Source of the DNA: Syntrophales bacterium
GTDB lineage: Bacteria > Desulfobacterota > Syntrophia > Syntrophales > UBA2210
Assembly: GCA_023230565.1 (NCBI GenBank)
Contig: JALNXD010000024.1
Location: 1-46,727 of the forward strand
Direction: 5' to 3'
DNA: 46,727 nt
Numbering within the stretch: position 1 is the first letter of the stretch; every line of letters begins with the position of its first letter. This document shows, piece after piece, positions 24,725-34,183 of the stretch. The notes beneath the pieces were generated by a model. The model did not search any database, was not told the DNA's origin, and worked only from the letters and a program-made list of their open reading frames with translations. The position numbers and the translations under genes are program-made.

Positions 24725-25942
24725 TTATTTTTCGCCTGCTCTTTTCATGGCCCTGATTTTCATTCGTAATGCATTCAAACGTATGAAGCCCGTCGCATCT
24801 TTATGATCATAGACGGCATCTTCATCAAAAGTTGCAAAGTCCATGCGATAAAGTGAATTGGGCGATTTCAGCCCGGCGGGTGTGCAATTGCCCTTATAGA
24901 GTTTCATGCGAACTCTTCCGTTTACATCATTCTGGGATTCGTCGATCATTTTCTGAAGGAGTTTCATCTCCGGCGCATACCAGAATCCGTTATAGGCGAG
25001 CTGCGCATATTTCGGAATCAAGGAATCCCGGATAAGCATTACTTCCCGATCCATTGTAATTGTTTCGATAGCTCTGTGCGCTCTCCACAGCAGTGTTCCG
25101 CCCGGGGTTTCATACACTCCACGCGATTTCATCCCCACAAATCGGTTCTCAACCATATCAAGCCGCCCAATTCCATTGGCGCCTGCAATCCGGTTTGCAA
25201 CGTCCAGCAATTTTGCGGGGCTCATGGCCTTGCCGTCAATCGCCGCAGGATTCCCTTTTTCAAAGTCGATTTCGATATACGTTGGCGTATCGGGAGCCTT
25301 TTCGGGAGAAACAGTAAGAACAAACATATCTTCAGGAGGCTCCATCCAGAGATCCTCCAAAATACCGCCTTCATGGGAAATATGGAGAAGATTCCTGTCT
25401 TCGCTGTAAGGTTTTTTCTTCGTGATATTTACCGGGATATCATGTTCTGCGGCATAATCTATCATGGCTTCTCTTGACCTCAGATTCCAGCGGTCATCTT
25501 TCCAGGGCGAAATAATCTTTATAGAAGGATTAAGCGACATGTAGGTCATTTCAAAGCGTACCTGATCGTTTCCTTTTCCCGTCGCTCCATGACAGACGGC
25601 ATCAGCGCCTTCAGCACGCGCAATTTCGATCTGCCTTTTTGCTATGAGCGGACGCGCAAGTGAAGTTCCTAAAAGATATGCACCCTCATACACGGCGTTG
25701 GCGCGCAATGCAGGAAATACGAAATCGCGCACGAATTCTTCTTTCAGATCTTCAATATATATTTTACTTGCACCGGTACTGAGCGCTTTTTTATCAAGTC
25801 CGTCAAGCTCCTCCTTCTGGCCCACGTCTGCAGCAAACGCGATTACCTCGCAATCAAATACCTCCCGCAGCCATCGGACAATTACCGATGTATCCAATCC
25901 TCCGGAATAGGCAAGAACTACTTTTTTCGCACTCTCAGTCAT
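24725..25942 (-). CDS. argG: argininosuccinate synthase
   Basis: ATP-dependent ligation of citrulline and aspartate, 405 residues. The PP-loop A-Y-S-G-G-L-D-T-S is at the N-terminus. H-G-A-T-G-K-G-N-D-Q-V-R-F and the Y-E-T-P-G-G-T segment are typical of the family. The ATG shares a base with the argF stop codon (TAATG) and is preceded by GGAGG, so expression is tightly coupled to argF. Confidence 0.97.
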   Translation of the reverse strand: MTESAKKVVLAYSGGLDTSVIVRWLREVFDCEVIAFAADVGQKEELDGLDKKALSTGASKIYIEDLKEEFVRDFVFPALRANAVYEGAYLLGTSLARPLIAKRQIEIARAEGADAVCHGATGKGNDQVRFEMTYMSLNPSIKIISPWKDDRWNLRSREAMIDYAAEHDIPVNITKKKPYSEDRNLLHISHEGGILEDLWMEPPEDMFVLTVSPEKAPDTPTYIEIDFEKGNPAAIDGKAMSPAKLLDVANRIAGANGIGRLDMVENRFVGMKSRGVYETPGGTLLWRAHRAIETITMDREVMLIRDSLIPKYAQLAYNGFWYAPEMKLLQKMIDESQNDVNGRVRMKLYKGNCTPAGLKSPNSLYRMDFATFDEDAVYDHKDATGFIRLNALRMKIRAMKRAGEK

Positions 25943-26862
25943 TATATTCCTCCTTCTAACAGGATCTCTATTATCGCTTTTTGAACGTGAAGACGATTTT
26001 CCGCTTCATCGATAACAACCGACCGCGGTCCGTCAATGACATCGGCAGTTATTTCTTCTCCCCTATGTGCCGGCAGGCAGTGCATTATAATGGCATCTCT
26101 TTTGGCGTGCTGAAGCAATTTTTCATTTACCTGAAAATGCCTGAAGATTTTCGCCCGATCTTCCTGCTCGCTTTCCTGACCCATACTCGCCCAGACATCC
26201 GTATAGATCACATCGGCGTTCCTTACAGCCTCCTCGGGAGTACGAAAAAGGGTAACTTCCGCTTTGGCTTCTTTTATGCCGCGATCAAGTATGGCCTTAT
26301 CCGGATCGTACCCTTCCGGGCAGGCAAGCGCCAGCCGGAAAGGGAGCACAGTGGCTGCATTAATCCACGAATTTGCCATATTGTTGCCATCTCCTATATA
26401 TGCAACAGTGATCCCTTCGCAGGATCCCTTCTTTTCCTTAATTGTAAAAAGGTCCGCGGCAATCTGGCACGGGTGGAGCAGATCGGTCAGACCATTTATC
26501 ACGGGAATTGAAGCATACTCTGCGAATTCATCTACAATATCCTGTCCGAAGGTGCGAATCATCACACAGTCCAGATAGCGTGAAATAACCCGTGCAGTAT
26601 CTCTGACGGTTTCTCCACGGCCGAGCTGAATATCACGCCGGCTGAGAAATATGGCGAGCCCTCCCATCTGGTGCATCCCGACTTCAAAAGAGATTCTCGT
26701 TCGTGTTGAGGATTTGTCAAAAATCATCCCGAGCGATCTTCCTTTTAAAGACAAGTGTTCGATACCTTTTTTATTGAACAATTTCAGCCTCTCCGATCTG
26801 TTCATTATTTCATCGAACTCGCTTTTTTGCATTCCATACAGCGTCAAAAAATCTTTCTTCAT
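25942..26862 (-). CDS. argF: ornithine carbamoyltransferase
   Basis: Makes citrulline from ornithine and carbamoyl phosphate. The carbamoyl-phosphate motif S-S-T-R-T-R, H-P-C-Q and the ornithine-side H-C-L-P-A-H-R-G-E-E are intact; 306 residues is usual. The ATG at 26862 is chosen because GAGGAG precedes it and it overlaps the argD stop as ATGA. A longer frame upstream, to 26964, lies inside argD and has no family similarity. Confidence 0.96.
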   Translation of the reverse strand: MKKDFLTLYGMQKSEFDEIMNRSERLKLFNKKGIEHLSLKGRSLGMIFDKSSTRTRISFEVGMHQMGGLAIFLSRRDIQLGRGETVRDTARVISRYLDCVMIRTFGQDIVDEFAEYASIPVINGLTDLLHPCQIAADLFTIKEKKGSCEGITVAYIGDGNNMANSWINAATVLPFRLALACPEGYDPDKAILDRGIKEAKAEVTLFRTPEEAVRNADVIYTDVWASMGQESEQEDRAKIFRHFQVNEKLLQHAKRDAIIMHCLPAHRGEEITADVIDGPRSVVIDEAENRLHVQKAIIEILLEGGI

Positions 26863-28049
26863 ACACTCCTCATTACATCGTCCAGAATTCCGATTGCCCT
26901 GTCTACGTCTTTTGCCGTAATAATGAGAGGAGGAACGAAACGCAGAACCGATCCGGCCGTACAATTGAAAAGGAATCCCTTTTCGAGAGCTTTATACACG
27001 ATGGGAGCACCCTCGCAGGCAAGCTCGACTCCTATCATAAGTCCTTTCCCCCTTATATTCTTCATCACCTCATATTTCTTCGCGAGCTCCTGAAGCTGCG
27101 CACAAAAATAATCACCCGTTTCCGAAACCTTATCGATTACGCCATCATCCAGAAGAGCCTCCATTGTTGCAATTCCCGCAGCCATGGCCAGAGGGTTTCC
27201 TCCGAAAGTGGATGCATGGGTTCCGGGCACAAACGCCGACGCCACAGTATCAGTTGCCAACATGGCTCCCAAAGGAAATCCGTTCCCCATGGCTTTGGCC
27301 ATTGTTACTATATCCGGCGTTATGCCGCTGGGTTCATATGCGAAGAGAGTCCCCGTCCTGCCCATGCCTGTCTGCACTTCGTCGATTATCATCAGCAGCT
27401 CCCGTTCATTGCAAAGCTCCCGCACACCGCGTAAATAGCCCTCATCGGGAACTCGTATACCCCCTTCTCCCTGTATCACTTCCACCATTACCGCACAGGT
27501 ATGTTCGGTAAACGATTCTTTCAGCGCCTCCAGATCATTAAAGGGCACATACCTGAAACCCCGGGGAAGAGGATCGAGCCCCGCCTGAAACTTTTCCTGA
27601 CCCGTTGCCGTCACAGTCGCCAATGTCCGCCCATGGAAGGAATCTTTCATAGTAATTATTTCATACTGTCTGCCTGAAGAGCGTGCATTCGCGTATCTCC
27701 TGGCCAGTTTTATTGCTGCTTCATTGGCTTCGGAACCGCTGTTGCAGAAAAAAACCTTGTCTGCAAAGGAGTGTTCCACCAGAAGGCTGGCAAGTTTCTC
27801 CTGCGGCTCGATATAGAAAATATTCGACACGTGCATCAAACGCGCTGCCTGTTCCTGAATCGCTTTTACCACTTTCGGATGCGAATGTCCCAGGGCACAT
27901 ACGGCAATACCCGCCAAAAAATCCAGATATTCCTTTCCTTCTCTGTCCCACAACCTGGCCCCGCTTCCTTTCACAAACACTACGGGAAGCCTGTTGTATG
28001 TCCCCATTACACAACTATTAAAGGAGTCAATAAATTCATCCGTTGTCAT
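26859..28049 (-). CDS. argD: acetylornithine aminotransferase
   Basis: Class III PLP aminotransferase of 396 residues, acting on N-acetylglutamate semialdehyde and probably also in the diaminopimelate branch. F-C-N-S-G-S-E-A-N-E, the D-E-V-Q-T-G-M-G-R-T-G segment and the PLP lysine in M-A-K-A-M-G-N-G-F-P are visible. It overlaps argB by 14 bases and argF by 4, inside the argBDFGH block. argC and argJ are not in this window. Confidence 0.96.
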   Translation of the reverse strand: MTTDEFIDSFNSCVMGTYNRLPVVFVKGSGARLWDREGKEYLDFLAGIAVCALGHSHPKVVKAIQEQAARLMHVSNIFYIEPQEKLASLLVEHSFADKVFFCNSGSEANEAAIKLARRYANARSSGRQYEIITMKDSFHGRTLATVTATGQEKFQAGLDPLPRGFRYVPFNDLEALKESFTEHTCAVMVEVIQGEGGIRVPDEGYLRGVRELCNERELLMIIDEVQTGMGRTGTLFAYEPSGITPDIVTMAKAMGNGFPLGAMLATDTVASAFVPGTHASTFGGNPLAMAAGIATMEALLDDGVIDKVSETGDYFCAQLQELAKKYEVMKNIRGKGLMIGVELACEGAPIVYKALEKGFLFNCTAGSVLRFVPPLIITAKDVDRAIGILDDVMRSV

Positions 28050-28965
28050 ATTCCCATCTCCGATCCTGTAACCCTTTCACAACCTCGGTTCCTATTCCCT
28101 TGTCAGTAAATATCTCGAGCAGTATCGCATGGCTCAGGCGTCCGTCTACTATGTGAGCCTTTCCCACACCTCCTCTCAAAGCCTTAAGGCAGCACTTTAC
28201 TTTCGGATACATGCCCCCGCCGATCGTTCCTTCTTCAATAAGCTTTTCTGCCGCAGCATCTTCAATCGACGGAATAAGAGCACCCTCGCTATCCAGAACT
28301 CCCGGCACGTCGGTCAACAGTACGAGTTTTTCCGCTTTGAGAGCGGCCGCCACTTCTCCCGCCACTATATCTGCATTTATATTATACGTTTCCCCTTTGT
28401 CTCCAACTCCCGTCGGAGCAATGACAGGTATGAAGCCGCTTGTGGCGAGCGAAAAAATCAGATCGGAATTCAGCTCCTTCACCTTTCCGACGAGTCCTAT
28501 GTCAATGATTTCGGGCGGTGAATCTTTTGCCTTCTCTTCGCTTAAATAATATTTTTCCGCGCGGATAAGGTTTCCATCCTTGCCGCTCAATCCGACTGCT
28601 TTTCCTCCGTGATGATTTATAAGCCCCACAATTTCTTTGTTCACCTTTCCCGCCAGTACCATTTCCACAATATCCATAGTCGCTTCATCGGTAACCCTCA
28701 TTCCGCGTACAAATTTGGAATCTTTACCCATCTTTTTAAGATACGCCCCGATCTGCGGCCCTCCGCCATGAACGACTACGGGATTGACGCCGATATACTT
28801 GAGCATAAGCACATCCATAGCGAATTTATTTTTCAAATCTTCATCCACCATGGCATGGCCACCGTATTTGATCACGACTATTTTTCCGTAAAACCTCCTG
28901 ATATAAGGAAGCACTTCCAAAAGAATATCGGCTTTTTCAACGGGGCTTACAAAATGTTTTTCCAT
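28036..28965 (-). CDS. argB: acetylglutamate kinase
   Basis: Phosphorylates N-acetylglutamate with ATP, 309 residues, amino acid kinase fold. V-I-K-Y-G-G-H-A-M and V-V-H-G-G-G-P-Q-I bind phosphate and substrate; L-L-T-D-V-P-G-V and G-G-M-Y-P-K-V complete the site. The extended N-terminal helix before Y-G-K-I-V-V-I-K is the type that accompanies arginine-feedback-regulated kinases. GAGAGGG precedes the ATG. First gene of the arg block, 70 bases or so downstream of hslU's end. Confidence 0.96.
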   Translation of the reverse strand: MEKHFVSPVEKADILLEVLPYIRRFYGKIVVIKYGGHAMVDEDLKNKFAMDVLMLKYIGVNPVVVHGGGPQIGAYLKKMGKDSKFVRGMRVTDEATMDIVEMVLAGKVNKEIVGLINHHGGKAVGLSGKDGNLIRAEKYYLSEEKAKDSPPEIIDIGLVGKVKELNSDLIFSLATSGFIPVIAPTGVGDKGETYNINADIVAGEVAAALKAEKLVLLTDVPGVLDSEGALIPSIEDAAAEKLIEEGTIGGGMYPKVKCCLKALRGGVGKAHIVDGRLSHAILLEIFTDKGIGTEVVKGLQDRRWEYDNG

Positions 28966-29047
28966 GCATCCCTCTCAGATCCACCGGTTACGTTCCGGAC
29001 TATCGGATTACATTAAAGGAAACAAGACCTTATTTTTCTGTTCAGAA

Positions 29048-30427
29048 CTACAGAACATACCTGCTTAAATCTTCGTCTTCTATTATGTCTGAAAGTTTTT
29101 CCTGCACATATTGTGCTGTAATCGTCACCTTTTTTTCAACCAAGTCGGGAGCATCAAAAGAAATCTCGTCAAGAAGGGATTCCATTATTGTATAAAGCCT
29201 TCTCGCACCTATATTCTCAGTTCTATCGTTTACGACTTCTGCAACTTCTGCGATTTCCGCGATTGCATCATTCTCATAGACGATTTCAATACCCTCCGTG
29301 GCAAGCATTTCCTTGTACTGTTTTACAAGAGCATTATGCGGCTCTGTCAGAATCCTGATGAAATCATCTCTGCTGAGCGAATCCAGTTCAACTCGAATCG
29401 GGAAGCGGCCCTGCAGTTCAGGTATCAAATCGGACGGCCTCGAGATACTGAAAGCTCCTGCAGCAATAAAAAGGATGTGATCGGTCTTGACCATACCGTA
29501 CTTGGTGTTGATTTGCGATCCTTCCACAATGGGAAGCAGATCCCTCTGGACACCCTCGCGCGATACATCCGGCCCGTGCGGGCTTTCACTGCCGACTATT
29601 TTATCAATTTCATCGAGAAAGATGATCCCGGACTGTTCTACCCGATCCATTGCTGTCTTTATTACCGTGTCCATATCAACGAGCTTCTGGGCCTCTTCAT
29701 CAGCCAGAATCTGCAGTGCTTCTGTCACTTTTGCTTTTCGTACCTTACTTTTCTGCGGAAAAAGATTACCAAACATTTCCTTTATATTCAGTCCCATGTC
29801 TTCGACTCCCGATGCCGAAAATACCTCTATCATGGGCCCGCTGCGATTTTCCCGAACTTCGACTTCCACAACCCGGTCATCCAGCTTGCCGTTTCTCAGA
29901 AGTGAACGAAGTTTTTCTCTGGTGGCATCGGGGTGAAGATCTGTTCTTTCAATGGGTAAAACTTCAAGTTCTCCGCCCGGTTCATTGCTTTCCACAGCTT
30001 TTCGCTTAAGCGGAAGCAAAATGTCAAGAATACGCTCTTCCGCCATCTCCATGGCTTTCGTTCTCACTCTCTCCTGCTCTTCCGACTTGACCATATTCAC
30101 GGCGAGTTCCACCAGATCCCTGATCATGGATTCAACATCTCTTCCCACATATCCGACTTCGGTAAATTTGGAAGCTTCAATTTTTAAAAATGGCGAATTA
30201 TCCAGTTTTGCGAGCCTTCTTGCGATCTCGGTTTTGCCGACTCCGGTTGGACCTATCATCACAATATTTTTAGGAGCAATCTCATCTCTTAATTCTTCAG
30301 GGACATTCCTCCTCCGCCACCGGTTTCTCAATGCAATTGCAACTGCTCTTTTGGCATTGTCCTGGCCGATGATATATTTATCAAGTTCCGATACTATTTC
30401 TCTTGGCGTGAGATTACTTGAGGCCAT
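29048..30427 (-). CDS. hslU: ATP-dependent protease ATPase subunit HslU
   Basis: AAA+ unfoldase of the HslUV protease. L-T-P-R-E-I-V-S-E-L-D-K-Y-I-I-G-Q at the start, Walker A G-P-T-G-V-G-K-T, pore loop E-V-G-Y-V-G-R-D-V-E-S, and Walker B F-L-D-E-I-D-K-I are intact. The C-terminal L-S-R-Y-V-L tail that docks into HslV is present. I place the start at the ATG at 30427 (459 residues) by family; an in-frame GTG at 30439 sits next to GGGAG and cannot be excluded. The intergenic hairpin at 30478-30511 lies between hslV and hslU. Confidence 0.95.
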   Translation of the reverse strand: MASSNLTPREIVSELDKYIIGQDNAKRAVAIALRNRWRRRNVPEELRDEIAPKNIVMIGPTGVGKTEIARRLAKLDNSPFLKIEASKFTEVGYVGRDVESMIRDLVELAVNMVKSEEQERVRTKAMEMAEERILDILLPLKRKAVESNEPGGELEVLPIERTDLHPDATREKLRSLLRNGKLDDRVVEVEVRENRSGPMIEVFSASGVEDMGLNIKEMFGNLFPQKSKVRKAKVTEALQILADEEAQKLVDMDTVIKTAMDRVEQSGIIFLDEIDKIVGSESPHGPDVSREGVQRDLLPIVEGSQINTKYGMVKTDHILFIAAGAFSISRPSDLIPELQGRFPIRVELDSLSRDDFIRILTEPHNALVKQYKEMLATEGIEIVYENDAIAEIAEVAEVVNDRTENIGARRLYTIMESLLDEISFDAPDLVEKKVTITAQYVQEKLSDIIEDEDLSRYVL

Positions 30428-30477
30428 AGTGTGAATCACTCTCCCTTTATTTATCGCTTGTTGTCAATCATAATGAC

Positions 30478-30511
30478 GAACCCCCAAGGCACTTTACCGT
30501 AAAGGGGGTTC
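30478..30511 (-). other. hairpin between hslV and hslU without a T-run
   Basis: GAACCCCC and GGGGGTTC form a perfect 8-bp stem around an 18-base loop that itself can pair (TTTAC/GTAAA). There is no T-run after it on the minus strand. A mid-operon attenuator, processing site or stability element is more likely than a strong terminator. Confidence 0.5.
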
Positions 30512-30567
30512 TCATCCTGAATTAATTACAGTATGCTCTTATAATCGTCCTTTTCCCTCACCCCGCA

Positions 30568-31110
30568 CTATCCGGGAATATCAAGTTCTTCAATTGTTAC
30601 TGAATGATTTGTATAAATACAAATATCAGCCGCTATTTTCATTGCCTCTTTCGCAATATCCACTGCACCGAGAGTACTATGCGAGATAAGGGCTCGGGCC
30701 GCTGCCTGCGCATAGGGGCCACCCGATCCTATGGCAAGTATATCGTCATCCGACTCAATCACATCTCCATTCCCTGATATTATGAGAGAATTTTCTTCAC
30801 TCACTGCAATCATAAGAGCCTCAAGATGGCGCAGCACTCTGTCGGTTCTCCAATCTTTGGTAAGTTCGACGGCGGATCTCAGCAGATTCCCCCCATATTG
30901 TTCCAGTTTCTGATCGAACCTGTCAAACAGGGTAAACGCATCCGCTGTTGCGCCAGCAAAGCCTACAATCACTTTATTGTGGTAAAGTCTTCGCACTTTC
31001 CGCGCAGTATGTTTCAAAATGGTAACATCGAGGGTCACCTGGCCGTCGCCTGCGACGACGACCTTACCCTGATGTTTGACAGCCAGTATAGTAGTACTTC
31101 TCACAGTCAT
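30568..31110 (-). CDS. hslV: ATP-dependent protease subunit HslV
   Basis: N-terminal-threonine peptidase of the HslUV complex, 180 residues. A short propeptide M-T-V-R-S precedes T-T-I-L-A-V, whose first Thr should be the nucleophile after processing. G-D-G-Q-V-T and A-R-K-V-R-R-L are typical, as are G-F-A-G-A-T-A-D-A and A-I-G-S-G-G-P-Y-A. It begins 3 bases after the xerC stop, so xerC, hslV and hslU are probably co-transcribed. Confidence 0.96.
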   Translation of the reverse strand: MTVRSTTILAVKHQGKVVVAGDGQVTLDVTILKHTARKVRRLYHNKVIVGFAGATADAFTLFDRFDQKLEQYGGNLLRSAVELTKDWRTDRVLRHLEALMIAVSEENSLIISGNGDVIESDDDILAIGSGGPYAQAAARALISHSTLGAVDIAKEAMKIAADICIYTNHSVTIEELDIPG

Positions 31111-31113
31111 TTG

Positions 31114-32016
31114 TTACCGTCCTTTGTGTGCCCGCGGATGGCTTGCGTCATATACTTCCATCAGCTTCGTCACACTTAAAGAAGTGTATTTCTGAGTTGT
31201 CGAAAGGCTCTCATGGCCTAACAGCTCTTGTATAGCTCTTAAATCGGCACCAGCATCCAGAAGATGTGTCGCGAATGTATGCCGCAACACATGCGGACTG
31301 ATTTTTTTCTCCAACCCGCTCGACCTTGCATAGCCGTCAAGAATCCTGGCCACACTTCTGGCTGAAAGCCGCGCGCCTCTGGTATTAGTAAACAATGCTG
31401 AAGATTGCTTTTTCTTCTCACATTCGGCCGCCCGGCGTTCGCCCAGATATTCTTTCAACGCCTGCATGGCCGCATTTCCGAAGGGAACAATCCGCTCTTT
31501 TTTTCCCTTTCCCCGTACTTTTATTAAAGACTCAACGAAATCCAGATCTTCAGTGTTCAAACCTGTCAATTCTCCTACGCGGATACCCGTGGAATAGAGA
31601 AGCTCAAGAATAGCTTTGTCACGTAATCCAAACACATTTTCTTTAAATTTTAAACCAAGAATTCCAAAAATCTCGTCAACTGATAAAAACGTAGGCAGAT
31701 ATTGCTCCAACCTTGGGCCCTTCATCATTTCAACAGGATTTACCCGAATCTTCCCTTCGCGGAGAAGGAACTTGAAAAATGCTCTCAGGCTTGCAAGTTT
31801 TCTTGAAATCGTTGTCTTTTTATTGCTGCTTTTGTATAAACGGGCCAAATAGAAGCGTATAAGATACTGATCGACTTCATCCGGTTCAGCACATTTCCTC
31901 TCTTCCAAAAATTTCCGGAATTCCCTGATATCGGAGATATAACTTCTTACGGTGTGAACTGAAAGGCTTTTTTCAATCGCTATGTGTCTTTCAAATGCAT
32001 CGACGGCCCATTCCAT
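31114..32016 (-). CDS. xerC: tyrosine recombinase XerC
   Basis: Site-specific recombinase of 300 residues that would resolve chromosome dimers at dif. The N-terminal SAM-like domain (about 1-90) is followed by the catalytic domain with Arg146 (T-G-I-R-V-G-E), Lys170 in the beta-hairpin, His242 and Arg245 (H-V-L-R-H), His268 (L-G-H-E-S) and Tyr277 (K-Y-T-S-L-S). All residues needed are present. Position next to hslVU is a common arrangement for chromosomal xerC rather than a mobile integrase. Confidence 0.93.
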   Translation of the reverse strand: MEWAVDAFERHIAIEKSLSVHTVRSYISDIREFRKFLEERKCAEPDEVDQYLIRFYLARLYKSSNKKTTISRKLASLRAFFKFLLREGKIRVNPVEMMKGPRLEQYLPTFLSVDEIFGILGLKFKENVFGLRDKAILELLYSTGIRVGELTGLNTEDLDFVESLIKVRGKGKKERIVPFGNAAMQALKEYLGERRAAECEKKKQSSALFTNTRGARLSARSVARILDGYARSSGLEKKISPHVLRHTFATHLLDAGADLRAIQELLGHESLSTTQKYTSLSVTKLMEVYDASHPRAHKGR

Positions 32017-32039
32017 ATTCAGATTTTTTCACCATTCTT

Positions 32040-32270
32040 TCAGTCGCTGAACCGCCTTATCCCGGCGTAATAACAGCAGCATGCATTATCAAAATTATTG
32101 TCGAATATTCGTGTGCGTCCGTCCCTGAAAGTCACCTTGACGTATGACATTCCGCCGACTACGCCGGAATTTCTCTCTTCCACAACGACTCCGAATCCCC
32201 ACTCCGGAAATCTGAGGTGGACGACCTGATCGCCGGTTTTTAGATATAACCGCCGGATTTCTTCCTTCAT
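32040..32270 (-). CDS. small DUF3553-like protein
   Basis: The 76-residue protein has a compact beta-rich part: G-D-Q-V-V-H-L-R-F-P-E-W-G-F-G-V-V-V then V-K-V-T-F-R-D-G-R-T-R-I-F-D. It resembles DUF3553 domains (CarD/Tudor-like small barrels). An unusual C-C-C-Y-Y sits near the end. No clear ribosome-binding site precedes the ATG. It lies between the bifunctional-nuclease family gene and xerC on the same strand. Function unknown. Confidence 0.6.
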   Translation of the reverse strand: MKEEIRRLYLKTGDQVVHLRFPEWGFGVVVEERNSGVVGGMSYVKVTFRDGRTRIFDNNFDNACCCYYAGIRRFSD

Positions 32271-32296
32271 ATTCTGTCGTTTTTTTAGTCTTTGAC

Positions 32297-32797
32297 CTAC
32301 ATTTTGTATTTCCCGAAATCCTCGGGATTAAGACCTTCAAGGAATTCCTTCAACTGCTCTTTGGTATACTTGTTCAGGTCTCCGGCCCTGTTTCCGAAAT
32401 TGATATCCATTGATTTATCTATCACCGAATCATCCACGTATATTGGGGCGTTCGCACGCAGAGCCAAAGCGATAGCATCTGAAGGCCGCGAATCTATCAT
32501 GAGGTCGGACTCGTCTTTCACTATATTTATGAGCGCAAAAAAAGTATTATTTTTCAAATCAGTTATTACGACCCTTTTCACGTCCACTTCCAGATTTTTC
32601 AATATATCGTTCATGAGATCATGAGTCATCGGTCTCGTAAGATCGATCTTTTCCAGCTGAGTCGCAATCGCGCTTGCTTCGAATAATCCAATCCAGATCG
32701 GAACCACCTTCTTTTCCTGAAGATCTTTGAGAATCACAATAGGGGTGTTGGTTATGGGATCAATGGCAAGCCCGAAAACTTTCATTTCTATCAACAT
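32297..32797 (-). CDS. bifunctional nuclease family protein (DUF151)
   Basis: The 166-residue protein is of the BFN/DUF151 family: P-I-V-I-L-K-D at the start, V-P-I-W-I-G-x-x-E-A-x-A-I, and I-D-S-R-P-S-D-A-I-A-L-A-L-R. A thermophilic relative binds DNA-like substrates, and plant members have nuclease activity, but a bacterial role is not settled. GGGGAGGAG eight bases upstream sets the ATG at 32797. It starts 18 bases after the end of miaB, in the same transcription unit. Confidence 0.85.
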   Translation of the reverse strand: MLIEMKVFGLAIDPITNTPIVILKDLQEKKVVPIWIGLFEASAIATQLEKIDLTRPMTHDLMNDILKNLEVDVKRVVITDLKNNTFFALINIVKDESDLMIDSRPSDAIALALRANAPIYVDDSVIDKSMDINFGNRAGDLNKYTKEQLKEFLEGLNPEDFGKYKM

Positions 32798-32814
32798 ATT
32801 TTGATCTCCTCCCC

Positions 32815-34137
32815 TTAGATCATTTCACCTCGTAATGAATGCGCATAGCCTCTTAAGATTTTGACCTGCACTGTCTTGCCGATTAGACGACTGCTGCCTT
32901 TGAAATTAACGATTCTGTTCCCCCGCGTCCGCCCCATTATGTCAGCATCACTCCCCTTGCTTGTCCCTTCCACCAGAACCTGCTCTGTCTTTCCTTCTTG
33001 TGCCCTGTTCTTTTCCAGCGTCAATTTCGCCTGTATATCCTGGAGTAATGCCAATCTCTTGTTTTTCATATCCTCAGGAATTTTATCACTAAATCTTTGC
33101 GATGCAACACCCGGTCGATCTGAATATTTGAAAGAAAAAATATTATCAAACCTTACTTTTTTTACAAGGTCAATAGTTTTTTGAAAATATTTCTCCTCCT
33201 CGCCCGGAAAACCGACAATCACATCCGAGGTGATGCTGATATCAGGGCATATGGATCGCAAGCGTTCGACTTTAGCTAAATATTCTTCCACAGTATATCG
33301 TCTGCGCATTTTTTCGAGCACTTCATTGCATCCCGACTGCACTGGAAGATGTATATGTTCGCATAGCTCATCAATTTCTGCAAAAGAGTTAATAAGATCA
33401 TCAGAAAAATCCTTTGGATGAGAAGTAGTGAAACGAATTCTGTTTACAGAATGAAGATCGCGAATCTTTCCGAGAAGCTCCGGGAATCCTGTTTCTTCTT
33501 CGAGAGTCTGTCCATATGAATTCACATTCTGTCCCAAAAGAATAATTTCTTGCACACCCTTTTCAGTCAATCTTTGCACCTCGCGTATAATATCGCCGGA
33601 GGGCCTGCTTTCTTCCCGTCCCCTTACATAGGGCACTATACAATAAGAACAAAAATTATTGCATCCCTGCATAATGGTAACATAACTGCTTATTTTTCCT
33701 TTTGATGCCGGTACGCACAGATCGAGCGAGGGAACATGGCCGTTAAAATTAACCGCTTCAATATATTTTTTTCTCAGCTGAGCTTCCTTTACAAGAGAAG
33801 GAATTCGATGAATATTATGGGTCCCGCACACAAAATTAATATGGGGGCACCGTTTGAAAAAACCTTTTCCCCACTGCTGAGCCAAACATCCCATTACACC
33901 TATTATCGCGGTATTCTCTCCATTTTTTAATCGCCTGAGACGCCCAAGCAGACTATGGACCTTCTGTTCCGCTTTATCCCTGACACTGCATGTATTGACG
34001 ATTATCAGGTCCGCCTTTTCAACTTCGGAAGTTTGCACATATCCTTCTTTTTCAAGAAGACTGGCCGCCTTTTCAGAATCATTCACATTCATTTGGCAGC
34101 CGAAAGTGTAAATATAATACTGGATTTTTGTGGTCAC
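32815..34137 (-). CDS. miaB: tRNA-2-methylthio-N6-dimethylallyladenosine synthase
   Basis: Radical SAM methylthiotransferase of 440 residues that modifies A37 of tRNAs reading UNN codons. The N-terminal UPF0004 domain holds three cysteines (F-G-C-Q-M-N, N-T-C-S-V-R, G-C-L-A-Q). The radical SAM motif C-N-N-F-C-S-Y-C and V-R-G-R-E-x-S-R-P follow, with a C-terminal TRAM domain. The start is GTG at 34137, with a weak ribosome-binding site. It is 46 bases downstream of the PAS/HD-GYP gene. Confidence 0.95.
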   Translation of the reverse strand: MTTKIQYYIYTFGCQMNVNDSEKAASLLEKEGYVQTSEVEKADLIIVNTCSVRDKAEQKVHSLLGRLRRLKNGENTAIIGVMGCLAQQWGKGFFKRCPHINFVCGTHNIHRIPSLVKEAQLRKKYIEAVNFNGHVPSLDLCVPASKGKISSYVTIMQGCNNFCSYCIVPYVRGREESRPSGDIIREVQRLTEKGVQEIILLGQNVNSYGQTLEEETGFPELLGKIRDLHSVNRIRFTTSHPKDFSDDLINSFAEIDELCEHIHLPVQSGCNEVLEKMRRRYTVEEYLAKVERLRSICPDISITSDVIVGFPGEEEKYFQKTIDLVKKVRFDNIFSFKYSDRPGVASQRFSDKIPEDMKNKRLALLQDIQAKLTLEKNRAQEGKTEQVLVEGTSKGSDADIMGRTRGNRIVNFKGSSRLIGKTVQVKILRGYAHSLRGEMI

Positions 34138-34183
34138 TTTTTATCAACCAGTCCCTTGTGTTTTGCCGCTTTCATTGCGTCAT

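Noticed and set aside
28966..29047. Regulatory riboswitch or arginine-box upstream of argB
   Set aside because: The gap is only about 80 bases after hslU and I could not find conserved riboswitch elements or a clear operator.
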